A program made the position numbers and the translations under genes. Positions 42,701 to 51,119 of a stretch of 64,000 bases of DNA are shown here, one piece after another. Numbering within the stretch: the stretch's first letter is position 1; every line of letters starts with the position of its first letter. The DNA is from Pedobacter insulae (GTDB lineage: Bacteria > Bacteroidota > Bacteroidia > Sphingobacteriales > Sphingobacteriaceae). The DNA lies in NCBI RefSeq assembly GCF_900113525.1, contig NZ_FOPP01000013.1, positions 1 through 64,000 on the forward strand. The letters are read 5' to 3'. The notes under the pieces were generated by a model. That model was given only the letters and a program-made list of their open reading frames with translations. It made no database searches and was not told where the DNA came from.

Positions 42701-43279
42701 GGGTGAGTTGCCTAAAATGGAAGCAACCATATAGCCAATATATAGGAATACACCAGCGGCATAAATGGCCCGCACATTTTTGGTTAACAGTCCGGCACAA
42801 AAAATACAACTTACTGATAAAAACACGTTTGGCAATCCAAAAACAAACAATGGATAGAGATAATAGCTTAGGTTAAATTGCCCAAGGCTAGCACTTTCTA
42901 CGAAGAAAGCTCCCACAAACAACCCAATAACCGCAAAACAAAGATGTATAAAAACGGCAATCAATAATCCCAGCAACCTCACAACAAAATAGGGAAGACG
43001 ATTGACAGAGGTCGAATAAACAACAGACTCCATGTTATACCTATGATCACGAAGCACCACATTTGCACAAAATAACGTACTCGAAAAAATAGCAAATAGC
43101 GACAAAAAGGAAATCATATAGGTACCGACATAGGCTGAGTTCTTGTAAACCTCTGGTCCTCCGAATGAGCCTTTGGCCACTGTAACCATTGCTAACGCTA
43201 AAAAAAGTATGCAGGCAAGCTGAAAAGAAGTCTGTTTGAAATGATATTTCAGTTCAAATTTTAACATCGAGATTAACAT
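39749..43279 (-). CDS. ABC transporter permease fused to M1 metallopeptidase
   Basis: A 1176-residue fusion. Residues 1 to about 575 form an ABC-2-type permease with two sets of about six helices separated by a cytoplasmic stretch (KQLKTKSKEKSKSVKIPFKH). After a linker, residues of about 610-1176 are an extracytoplasmic M1-type peptidase domain with the zinc site HEVAHQWW (about 920-927) and the third ligand Glu in LTESLAKYTEA about 18 residues later. It pairs with the ATPase gene upstream, overlapping it by 7 bp. Such fusions are widespread in Bacteroidota; the substrate is unknown. Confidence 0.9.
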   Translation of the reverse strand: MLISMLKFELKYHFKQTSFQLACILFLALAMVTVAKGSFGGPEVYKNSAYVGTYMISFLSLFAIFSSTLFCANVVLRDHRYNMESVVYSTSVNRLPYFVVRLLGLLIAVFIHLCFAVIGLFVGAFFVESASLGQFNLSYYLYPLFVFGLPNVFLSVSCIFCAGLLTKNVRAIYAAGVFLYIGYMVASILGNSPLFATSTLKVNDPSMLPFLFDPFGMTSFFTETKKWPDIVKNYQLFPVGGLFLANRLIWLSVSSLIILITYNLFNFRLSVPKQLKTKSKEKSKSVKIPFKHFNVQPTGFNYNFYSFASQFKLELISLFKHIPFMVMLLLWLFVFGVELKDALFNGAYGIQAYPTTGFILEQIRSINFGLILIVFYAAELVGKEKAAKIEALIYSTPVRGGVLWAAKCLTLSVLVMVLVTLNIAIGISVQVVNGYFEFELLKYFSLYYYSAFPLLLFVVLIVFVQNLSDNKYLSLLMSMMVVLLFIFSSQIGINHFMLRFANVPTLQFSYFNGFGHYVRAFNWYMLYWSGFAIILAITTVGMWQGSVQRTFFNRLKAIPKTIGKTKFIFLLGVVVWLGSGVFIYHRTNVIGNYRNKEAKLAWQVNYEKKYASLAHLPQPIIKSVKTTVDLLTNDGTYLVSGTYRLRNETNDPIRQVWVSLDQSVNHFEVTIPNGENQRQDPLFNQQFINLKKPLLPNTETTMYFKLRIVRDGFVPFNTENSLSSDGTYIELEKYVPHFGFDESLLTNDIRTRRNANLPVKIKQVKVNGNYHLINLETVISTALDQEVVTVGTLQKSWVANKRRFFHYKTTHPINFMFALSSANYEIKMEKHKGINLSIYYRKGHEYNLNSMMKGVKEAIDYCASNFGSYPLKQFVLAEIPHYRGAATAYPGVVFSSEKINFLSNFNNPSQIDQAYAITTHEVAHQWWANKLDPANVAGRSMLTESLAKYTEAVLIEKAFGKMYLSNYFQLDNRLYFANRSPNEKELPMTKVIDQAYVYYQKGGINMYAVMEAVGEKEFNNVLKKLINTHENPNQKATTADFMRLLNEYLPSNQKKFVDDSFNQVVEYEMNIKVLSCKPTDDGNYLVKLQVNVGLNKLGTKKLLPPDMDVSIALFDKLKPEWDNLTKPVFIKKYRIQHLETKLSLIVHQKPKIAVIDPYCYLLDANLEDNSHEILQR

Positions 43280-44175
43280 GAAAATCCCTCCTGTATGTTG
43301 TGCTGTAAACCAAATAATGCAGCGAAATATACCTCCTCCAAACCGGGATAAAATTGTTCAAAACCAGAGGCAGGGCATTCGTCGGCTAAAACGAACAACT
43401 GAATCTTACCTGCGATAATTCGTGTTGAAATTACCGTAAACAGTGACTGGTGTTCGCTTAATGTCGACTTATCAATAACTTTTCTCCAAATCTTGCCATT
43501 CAACCTCTCTGTCAAATCAGCAGGTTTTCCTTTTAAAATTAGTTGCCCATTTGCCAATATTGCCATTTCAGGGCACAGATCGTGTACATCTTCTACAATG
43601 TGGGTCGAAAGCATTACAACTTTCTGTTCGCCAATCTCATTAAGCAAATCATGAAAACGGTTACGTTCTAAGGGATCTAATCCGGCGGTGGGCTCATCGA
43701 CAATAATTAACTGAGGGTTGCCTAATAATGCTTGAGCAATACCAAATCTTTGTCGCATGCCACCCGAAAAGTTACCAACTGCTCTGTTTCTTACCTCAAA
43801 CAAATTAGTTTGCTGTAACAACGATAAAACCTGCTCTTTCCGGTCGCTTTTGTTAACTAACCCCTTTAATACCGCAAGGTGGCTAAGGAGATCGAATGCT
43901 GATATCTTAGGATAAACACCAAAATCTTGCGGTAAGTACCCTAATTGATTACGCATTTCTTGTGGGTTCTTTAAGATGTCATTTCCGTCAAAAAAAAGTT
44001 TGCCACTATCTGGAAGTTGCAAAGTTGCGAGTGTACGCATTAAGGACGATTTCCCGGCCCCATTTGGCCCTAACAAACCAAACATCCCATTTGAAATACT
44101 CAATGAAACATTGTCCAATGCTCTTACTCCATTGCTATAACTTTTACTTAGATTTTGAATTAGAAGTCTGCTCAT
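43273..44175 (-). CDS. ABC transporter ATP-binding protein
   Basis: A 300-residue ATPase, partner of the permease-peptidase fusion. Walker A is GLLGPNGAGKSSLMR (residues 33-47), Q-loop YLPQDFGVYPKISA, signature NFSGGMRQRFGIAQALLG (about 135-152), Walker B LIIVDEPTAGLDP, H-loop VVMLSTHIVEDV. A C-terminal tail of about 75 residues is non-catalytic. The ATG at 44173-44175 is chosen; the longer open frame to 44289 would run through the promoter and LytTR-type sites. Confidence 0.93.
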   Translation of the reverse strand: MSRLLIQNLSKSYSNGVRALDNVSLSISNGMFGLLGPNGAGKSSLMRTLATLQLPDSGKLFFDGNDILKNPQEMRNQLGYLPQDFGVYPKISAFDLLSHLAVLKGLVNKSDRKEQVLSLLQQTNLFEVRNRAVGNFSGGMRQRFGIAQALLGNPQLIIVDEPTAGLDPLERNRFHDLLNEIGEQKVVMLSTHIVEDVHDLCPEMAILANGQLILKGKPADLTERLNGKIWRKVIDKSTLSEHQSLFTVISTRIIAGKIQLFVLADECPASGFEQFYPGLEEVYFAALFGLQHNIQEGFSC

Positions 44176-44196
44176 GTTGTTTTTATTAAGATGATG

Positions 44197-44264
44197 CAAA
44201 GAAACCATACTTAACTTTTGGTTCTCAATTAAAGTGATGAACGCACGGAAATCAGTGATGAACG
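44197..44264 (-). promoter_or_regulatory. Promoter of the ABC exporter with two LytTR-type direct repeats
   Basis: On the minus strand a -7 box TTTCTTTG (44197-44204) and a TTG (44226-44228) 21 bp upstream fit a Bacteroidota promoter. Directly upstream lie two identical 10-bp repeats, GTGATGAACG at 44234-44243 and 44255-44264, spaced 21 bp start to start. LytTR regulators bind paired 9-10 bp direct repeats with about 12 bp between them, which is exactly this layout, and a LytTR gene pair starts at 44302. Confidence 0.7.
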
Positions 44265-44301
44265 AAATTTCCTTTATCATTAAATTCATTACTTTCGTTA
44301 T

Positions 44302-45798
44302 ATGACAAAAAATGCCAGCGGCCTACAACTTATATTTAAGTATCAAGAGTTTATACTCTTTATTGGCCTTATTCTTTGGGTATCGATTTTTCGCATAACA
44401 GAAGCGAGAACACTTCAATGGGCTGATTATTTGAGTTGCGTTTTAGTTTTGGGAATTAATCAATTGCCTGTGCTTGTTTTTTCCTTCAATAAAGCGGATT
44501 GGAAACAAAATTTAGCTCCTAAACAATATGTTCTGTATTGGTTATTGTGTTTTGTTCTAGTTCAACCAGTGTTTACCGTCTTTTGCATTTCACTCGCAAC
44601 CAACAAATTTGACTCTTCCCTATTCATCACCTCATCGATCTCTGCGTTGGCACTTGAATTGTTATTGATTGTTAATTCCTATTATCAAAAGAAAGCGAAA
44701 GATGCTAAGTGGCTAAAGAAAATCGGGCTTGAAAAAGCTGTGTTGATTAGCTTGATACTCATTTCATTTTTAATTGCAGTGATGGGAGTTTCAAGTTTGA
44801 ACAATCCTGCTTACCACAACGAACACAGATTACTTATTGGATTCGAATTCAGTTTAGAAAAAGTGTACCGCAACTTTGGCACTTTCCTGATTTTCTTCGC
44901 CCAGTTTTTACTGATGTATCTATGCGGTTATTTATTCTTTATTATTAACAGTCGAATATTAGTTTCGCAAGTACTTAAACAGCGTGGTCTGCTTTTATAT
45001 ATTTTGAGTGTATTAGCAACAATCGTGTTCCTGTATCCGGTTATTGCACAACTTTTAATATCATTGCCCATTAATAAAACATTAGGAAGAGATATCTTTT
45101 CTGACAGTGCTTTCGATCTAGAAAATGCTTTTGGGGTGTTTGGCGTAATGTTATTTAGTCTTCCGATTGTATTAGCTATTCAATGGGGAAACCAAAATAC
45201 ACAGATACTTTCGTTAGAAAAACAAAAGTCGCAAACTGAATTGGATTTATTGAAACAACAATTAAACCCTCATTTCTTTTTCAATACGCTCAATAACCTC
45301 TATGGACTGAGTTTACAGCGGTCGGAAAAAACCTCAGATAGCATACTTCAGTTAGCAGAGTTAATGCGTTATACTATTTACAAAGGACAACAAGACTACG
45401 TTGATTTGATTCAGGAAATTAATTACATCGAAGATTATGTTCAATTGCAACAAATAAGACTAAAGAAACCATTACTTTTTAACTTCGACAAGCATATTAT
45501 CGATGAAAATTTACAAATAGCGCCGCTTTTGTTAATCGTATTGATAGAAAATGCCTTTAAACATGGGATTGAAACCGCTGAGAACCAATCATTTTTGACA
45601 TTACAACTTAAATCAGATCAAAAGAAACTATATTTTAGCTGCGAAAATTCATTTGAAGAAGAAAACTCTATTAAAACCAACGGCATCGGATTAACAAATC
45701 TCCAAAAACGATTAGCTTTGTTATACCCGGAAAGGCATAGTTTCGAAATAACAAAAACAAAAAGTATTTACAGAGCGGAATTAACGTTGAGCGTATGA
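44302..45798 (+). CDS. LytS-type sensor histidine kinase
   Basis: A 498-residue membrane kinase. The first 310 residues contain about seven or eight hydrophobic helices and form the sensor. The kinase part belongs to the PF06580 group: H324 in QQLNPHFFFNTLNNLYGLSL, NALLIVLIENAFKHGIE-like N-box (VLIENAFKHGIETAENQ, about 415), and a GIGLTNLQKRLALLYP G-box. The C-terminus overlaps the regulator gene by 4 bp. The divergent ABC operon with LytTR-type sites suggests that this pair controls it. Confidence 0.92.
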   Translation: MTKNASGLQLIFKYQEFILFIGLILWVSIFRITEARTLQWADYLSCVLVLGINQLPVLVFSFNKADWKQNLAPKQYVLYWLLCFVLVQPVFTVFCISLATNKFDSSLFITSSISALALELLLIVNSYYQKKAKDAKWLKKIGLEKAVLISLILISFLIAVMGVSSLNNPAYHNEHRLLIGFEFSLEKVYRNFGTFLIFFAQFLLMYLCGYLFFIINSRILVSQVLKQRGLLLYILSVLATIVFLYPVIAQLLISLPINKTLGRDIFSDSAFDLENAFGVFGVMLFSLPIVLAIQWGNQNTQILSLEKQKSQTELDLLKQQLNPHFFFNTLNNLYGLSLQRSEKTSDSILQLAELMRYTIYKGQQDYVDLIQEINYIEDYVQLQQIRLKKPLLFNFDKHIIDENLQIAPLLLIVLIENAFKHGIETAENQSFLTLQLKSDQKKLYFSCENSFEEENSIKTNGIGLTNLQKRLALLYPERHSFEITKTKSIYRAELTLSV

Positions 45799-46502
45799 GT
45801 TTAAGCTGCTTAATTATTGACGATGAACCTTTGGCACACGATGTGATTTTAACCCATCTTGAGGATATTCCTTTTTTGAAAGTAATTGGTCAATGTTATC
45901 GTGCTACCGACGCTTTCAATTTTCTAAGTAAAAATGAAATTGATGTACTCTTTTTGGATATTCGTATGCCAAAATTAAACGGACTTGACTTTATTAGAAC
46001 GCTAAAACAAAAACCAATCATCATTATCACCTCGGCATTTGAAGAGTATGCGCTGGAAAGCTTTGATCTCGATGTTTGTGATTATCTCCTGAAGCCATTT
46101 CGTTTTGACCGGATTTTAAAAGCGGCTAACCGCGCTTTGGAAATACACCAGCTTAAGAACCAGGTTAAGCAGCAAATTGAAGAAGATCATATCGGGATAA
46201 AGGTTGATAAGAAACATATCCTCATCAAATTAAATGAGCTGCAGTATTTAGAAAGCCTGGGGAACTATGTGAAAGTTTGGAAAGATGGGAACTTCCAACT
46301 TACCCCCAGAACGCTAACTAGCTTTGAAGAACAATTGCCTAAAGAACTATTTATCAAAGTGCATAAATCTTATATTGTCAATAAAAAGTTCGTTCATTAC
46401 CTGGAAGGGAATATGCTTATTCTTAAAAACGGCACACAAATACCAATTGGAAAAAATTACAAGTCAATTATCAAGCAATTACTTGATATTGATAGTTATT
46501 AG
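45795..46502 (+). CDS. LytTR-family response regulator
   Basis: A 235-residue regulator with a receiver (phosphoacceptor D55 in VLFLDIRMPKLNG, conserved Lys in CDYLLKPFRFDRI) and a C-terminal LytTR DNA-binding domain from about residue 130 (HILIKLNELQYLESLGNYVK, TPRTLTSFEEQLPKELFIKV, HKSYIVNKKFV). It overlaps the kinase gene by 4 bp. The nearest candidate targets are the direct repeats at 44234-44264, 30 bp before its own operon. Confidence 0.94.
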   Translation: MSLSCLIIDDEPLAHDVILTHLEDIPFLKVIGQCYRATDAFNFLSKNEIDVLFLDIRMPKLNGLDFIRTLKQKPIIIITSAFEEYALESFDLDVCDYLLKPFRFDRILKAANRALEIHQLKNQVKQQIEEDHIGIKVDKKHILIKLNELQYLESLGNYVKVWKDGNFQLTPRTLTSFEEQLPKELFIKVHKSYIVNKKFVHYLEGNMLILKNGTQIPIGKNYKSIIKQLLDIDSY

Positions 46503-46519
46503 CGCCTCTTTTCTCCAAG

Positions 46520-47923
46520 CTATTTCCAACCTCCTCCAAGCGAACGGTACAAATTTACGATGGCTTGAAGTTGCTGCAGTTGATCTCCCACACCACTTAA
46601 TTGAGCGCTTAACAAACTTTGCTCTGATGTTAATACATCGGTATAATTTGTAGCAGAGCTATAGCGTAACAATTCCTGGGTAAAATCTACTGCCTTGGTT
46701 AAGGATGCAATTTGTTTCGCCCTGGTTTCTTGCTTTTCTGCTGCCGTTTGATAGGCATATAAAGCGTTGGAAACCTCAGAGCCACTCATTAAAAGCGTTT
46801 GTTGAAAAGCGTAAAACGCAATCTGCTGTTGGGCCTGAGCAGTTTTTAAGCGAGCTTTATTTTGTCCTCTTGCAAAGATGGGTTGGGTTAACCCGCCAAC
46901 CAAATTGTAAAAAACAGACTGGCTAAAAAAATCTTTTAACTGTAGGGTAGACAAGCCGCCACTTGCAGTTAAAGTTAGGGCAGGATAAAAATAGGATTTC
47001 GCAACTTTAGTGTTTTCAAAAGAAGCTCTAAAGGCGAATTCTGCTGCCTGCACGTCGGGTCTGTTCTGCAACAATTGTGCAGAAACTCCAATGCTTAGCT
47101 CTTTAAAAGGAACCTGCTGGTCTATTGAAGAACGATTTACAGCAGACGGAGCATTTGCCAGTAAAACACTAAGAGCATTTTCGTTTTCTCTGATACTTTT
47201 TTTCAAATCCGGCAACGACACCTCTGCGGCGTATAGGTTTGCCTCACTTTGAACTACGGCTGCTCCCGTAACTTTCGCAGCATCTTTCAAAGCTTTCATG
47301 GTTTCCACATTGGTTCTTCTACTTTTGATAGTTTGGAGCGTAATTTCCAATTGTTTATCAAGCGCTAACAAATTATAATATGTATTAGCAATATTAGCAA
47401 TCAACTGTGTTTGCACGGCTCTTTTTGCCGCGTCACTTTGCAAGAGCGAGGCATAGGCGGAGCGTTTAGCACTACTCAATTTGCCCCATATATCAGCCTC
47501 CCAACTGGTACTCAGTTGCGCCCTATAAGTTTGCGTTTCGAGGTTTATATTAATTCCAGGAGGAAAATTTAAAGCTGCACGAGATTGCTTAGCGTCAGTT
47601 ACAGATAAATCGCCTTGTAAACTGGGAAACAATGCAGACCGACTTTGTTGTAAGCTGGCATCTGCAATTTTAATCCTTTCTATCGCTTGCTTCAAATCCA
47701 AATTTTGCGCCAAACCTGTTTCGATTAACGATTGCAAAATAGGGTCTGTAAATAAATTTTTCCAAGGCAGTTGTGCAATCGTTGTTGTATCTGTACTTGT
47801 TTGATCACGATAGAGGTGGTTGGCATTTGCCACAGGACCAGTATATTTTTGGTTGATACAGGCACTCAAACTAACCGTTAAAATACCTAATATGATTAAA
47901 GTGTGTTTATTTTTGAATGTCAT
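46520..47923 (-). CDS. RND efflux outer-membrane lipoprotein (OprM/TolC family)
   Basis: A 467-residue outer-membrane channel of the NodT/OprM type. The lipobox is VSLSAC after a 21-residue signal (MTFKNKHTLIILGILTV). Two repeated coiled-coil and barrel halves follow: ASLQQSRSALFPSLQGDLSV with TSWEADIWGKLSSAKRSAYA, and FENTKVAKSYFYPALTLTAS with AEKQETRAKQIASL. ATG 47921-47923 is preferred over a start inside the pump gene. It is the third gene of the adaptor-pump-channel operon. Confidence 0.93.
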   Translation of the reverse strand: MTFKNKHTLIILGILTVSLSACINQKYTGPVANANHLYRDQTSTDTTTIAQLPWKNLFTDPILQSLIETGLAQNLDLKQAIERIKIADASLQQSRSALFPSLQGDLSVTDAKQSRAALNFPPGININLETQTYRAQLSTSWEADIWGKLSSAKRSAYASLLQSDAAKRAVQTQLIANIANTYYNLLALDKQLEITLQTIKSRRTNVETMKALKDAAKVTGAAVVQSEANLYAAEVSLPDLKKSIRENENALSVLLANAPSAVNRSSIDQQVPFKELSIGVSAQLLQNRPDVQAAEFAFRASFENTKVAKSYFYPALTLTASGGLSTLQLKDFFSQSVFYNLVGGLTQPIFARGQNKARLKTAQAQQQIAFYAFQQTLLMSGSEVSNALYAYQTAAEKQETRAKQIASLTKAVDFTQELLRYSSATNYTDVLTSEQSLLSAQLSGVGDQLQQLQAIVNLYRSLGGGWK

Positions 47924-47933
47924 AAATTGTAAA

Positions 47934-50900
47934 TTAATGTTCGCGTTCATCAACTTCCGGAAATGTTAATGCTGATTGCTCCATATCAACATCGTCATTA
48001 AACGGAGATTTACTACTCACTTTTTCTTGAAGCGTTTGGAAAATGATAAATAGTGCGGGAATTACAAAAACCCCAAAGATCGTCCCTATTAACATTCCTC
48101 CAACAGCTCCGGTACCAATGGATTTATTACCTGCTGCACCAACCCCAGTAGAAAGCATTAAGGGAAGAAGTCCCAAAATAAACGCAAATGAAGTCATTAG
48201 AATCGGTCGTAAACGCGCAGTTGCGCCCTGGATTGCGGCATCTACAATGCCCATCCCTTTTCGCCTCCGATCTACCGCATATTCCACAATTAAAATTGCA
48301 TTTTTAGCTAGCAGACCAACCAGCATAATTAGTGTAATCTGTGTATATATATTGTTATCTACTCCGAAAATCTTATCAAAAATAAATACTCCGGCCAACC
48401 CGATAGGAAGAGAGATAAGCACTGCCAGAGGTAAAATATAACTCTCATATTGGGCACATAGCAAGAAATATACAAATACTACACAAAGCAAAAATATAAA
48501 CACTGTCTGACTACCACTGCTCATTTCTTCACGCGACAAGCCGGAAAATTCATATCCGTAACCTGTTGGTAAATGCAAGGCAGCTTCCTCTTGTACGGCC
48601 CTTAGCGCATCGCCCGAACTGAAACCTGGCTTAGGGCTGCCTGTTACAGCAATTGAAGTATAGAGGTTGAAACGGGAAATAGCTTGCGGACCATAAACCT
48701 TTTCAAGTGTAATAAACTCACTAATAGGTGCCATAAGACCTTTAGCGTTACGCACGTAAATACTATTTAAACTTTGTTGATTAGCACGATATGCTGCGTC
48801 TGCTTGGTACATTACCCTAAACTGCTTACCAAACTTATTAAAGTTTGAAGCGTATACACCCCCAAAATAGCCTTGTAATACGCTTAACACATCAGTAACA
48901 GTTAGCCCAGCTTGCTTAATCTTAGCCACATTAACCTCAATTTGATACTGCGGAAAATTAGGGTTAAAGGATGTCGACGCATACTGAATTTCAGGGCGCT
49001 TAGCCAATGATGCTAAAAATGCGTTTCCAACTTCATTAAACTTATTAATATCGCCACCTGTTTTATCTTGCAATTGAAACTCAAAGCCCCCGCTGGTACC
49101 AAAACCTTGTATAGTTGGAGGAGCGAAGAAAATAATCTTTGCACCTTTGATGGCTGCAGTTTTTGCAAATAGCTCACCGATAATTGCTTTTACATCCCGT
49201 TTACGCTCATCCCATGGTTTTAATCGAGAAATTACCATTCCGTAAGAGCTACCTGCTCCACTAATCATACTTCGACCCACAATCCTTAATGCGCTTTGGA
49301 CTTCGGGAATATCTCTCACGATTTTATCAATTTGGGTAATAATTACCTGGGTCTCTTCTTGAGAAGTTCCCGCAGGTAAAGATATATCAGACATGATTAC
49401 ACCCAGATCTTCGTTGGGCACGAAACCTTTAGGCGTTGTATTCATCGTCCATAATAAAATACCTATGAAGGCTAAAATCCCTAACCCGGCAATCCATTTT
49501 TTACGCGACAAGAATGAAATAGACTTTTTATACCGAAGGGTCATCAAATCGAATGAGGTATTAAAGCCTATATAAAATCGCTGTAAAAAGTTTTTCGGCT
49601 TGGCATGGTCATCTGCATGTGGCTTTAAAAGCAAAGCACATAATGCCGGACTTAATGTCAATGCGTTAATTGCAGATAAGATAATTGCAATCGCCAATGT
49701 TAAGCCAAATTGCTTATAGAATACACCCGATGAACCTTCAATAAAACTTACCGGGATAAATACCGCAGCCATCACCAGTGTAATAGAGATAATCGCACCC
49801 GTTATATCTTCCATTGCATCAACAGTAGCTTTCTTGGCCGATTTATAACCATGATCTAACTTGGCATGAACGGCCTCGACGACCACGATAGCATCATCCA
49901 CTACAATACCTATGGCAAGCACCAATGCAAATAATGTTAATAGGTTAATGGTAAAGCCAAATAAGCTTAAGAAGAAAAATGTGCCAATAATAGCTACAGG
50001 AACCGAAATTGCCGGTATTAAAGTCGAACGGAAGTCTTGCAGGAAGATAAAAACTACAATGAACACCAAAATAAATGCTTCGATTAGCGTATGGATTACT
50101 TTCTCAATTGAGGCATCCAAGAAATCATTCACATTTACCAAGGGAGTATAGCTAATACCTTTTGGAAAAGATTTGGAGGCTTCTTCTAATGTTTTTATGG
50201 AATTTTCGATTACTTCCTTTGCATTAGAGCCGGCTGTTTGGTTAATTGCTATCCCAATAGAAGAATTTCCATTGTATTTGGAGGTACTTCCATAACTTAA
50301 GGCTCCCAATTCGATACGCGCCACATCCTTTAAGCGAAGTATTTGTCCGGTTGCATCAGCTTTGATAATAATATTGCTAAATGCTTCTTCACTTTTGAGC
50401 CTACCTGTATATTTTAACGTGTATTGAAATGATTGGTCACCTTTCTCACCAAACTGCCCCGGTGCAGCCTCTACGTTTTGCTCTGCCAGCGCTGCACTCA
50501 CATCGCTCGGAACCAGACCATAAGTTGCCATCACATCTGGCTTAAGCCAGATACGCATACTATAATCCATTTGTCCAAATGAACTTGCATCACCAACACC
50601 GGTTATCCTTTTAATTTGTGGGATAATGTTAATGTTTGCATAATTTTGCAAAAATGTTTGATCATATGCCGGATTATCACTGTGGATAACAAAAATTAAT
50701 ACGTTACTTGCCTGTCTTTTCGCCGTAACCACGCCCGAACGGGTAACCTCGGCAGGCAATAAACTAGTGGCTCTGGCAACCCTGTTTTGCACATTTACCG
50801 CAGCCAAATCTGGATTTGTACCAAGCTTAAAGTTCACGGTAATTGTGGCCGTACCTTCGTTGCTGGCACTAGAAGTCATGTAGGTCATGTCTTCTACGCC

Positions 50901-51110
50901 ATTAATTTGTTCTTCGAGTGGTATAACCACACTGTTCATTACTACATCCGCATTTGCTCCTTGATAGGATGCAGATACTTGGACAGTTGGTGGGGCTATT
51001 TCAGGATACTGTGACACTGGTAAAGTTATTAAGCCCAGGACCCCGAGTACCACGATGATAATCGATATAACAGTTGATAAAACTGGTCTATCTATAAATT
51101 TCTTAAACAT
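47934..51110 (-). CDS. RND multidrug efflux pump, inner-membrane subunit (AcrB/HAE1 family)
   Basis: A 1058-residue trimeric proton/drug antiporter. The start MFKKFIDRPVLSTVISIIIV and the motifs SASNEGTATITVNFKLGTNP, AVNVQNRVARATSLLP, and the proton-relay aspartates in LVLAIGIVVDDAIVVVEAVH (about residues 400-419) are typical of hydrophobe-amphiphile pumps. It has twelve membrane helices and two large periplasmic loops. It lies 9 bp downstream of the adaptor gene and overlaps the region before the channel gene. Substrates probably include detergents, dyes or antibiotics, but cannot be listed. Confidence 0.95.
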   Translation of the reverse strand: MFKKFIDRPVLSTVISIIIVVLGVLGLITLPVSQYPEIAPPTVQVSASYQGANADVVMNSVVIPLEEQINGVEDMTYMTSSASNEGTATITVNFKLGTNPDLAAVNVQNRVARATSLLPAEVTRSGVVTAKRQASNVLIFVIHSDNPAYDQTFLQNYANINIIPQIKRITGVGDASSFGQMDYSMRIWLKPDVMATYGLVPSDVSAALAEQNVEAAPGQFGEKGDQSFQYTLKYTGRLKSEEAFSNIIIKADATGQILRLKDVARIELGALSYGSTSKYNGNSSIGIAINQTAGSNAKEVIENSIKTLEEASKSFPKGISYTPLVNVNDFLDASIEKVIHTLIEAFILVFIVVFIFLQDFRSTLIPAISVPVAIIGTFFFLSLFGFTINLLTLFALVLAIGIVVDDAIVVVEAVHAKLDHGYKSAKKATVDAMEDITGAIISITLVMAAVFIPVSFIEGSSGVFYKQFGLTLAIAIILSAINALTLSPALCALLLKPHADDHAKPKNFLQRFYIGFNTSFDLMTLRYKKSISFLSRKKWIAGLGILAFIGILLWTMNTTPKGFVPNEDLGVIMSDISLPAGTSQEETQVIITQIDKIVRDIPEVQSALRIVGRSMISGAGSSYGMVISRLKPWDERKRDVKAIIGELFAKTAAIKGAKIIFFAPPTIQGFGTSGGFEFQLQDKTGGDINKFNEVGNAFLASLAKRPEIQYASTSFNPNFPQYQIEVNVAKIKQAGLTVTDVLSVLQGYFGGVYASNFNKFGKQFRVMYQADAAYRANQQSLNSIYVRNAKGLMAPISEFITLEKVYGPQAISRFNLYTSIAVTGSPKPGFSSGDALRAVQEEAALHLPTGYGYEFSGLSREEMSSGSQTVFIFLLCVVFVYFLLCAQYESYILPLAVLISLPIGLAGVFIFDKIFGVDNNIYTQITLIMLVGLLAKNAILIVEYAVDRRRKGMGIVDAAIQGATARLRPILMTSFAFILGLLPLMLSTGVGAAGNKSIGTGAVGGMLIGTIFGVFVIPALFIIFQTLQEKVSSKSPFNDDVDMEQSALTFPEVDEREH

Positions 51111-51119
51111 ATTTTCTGT

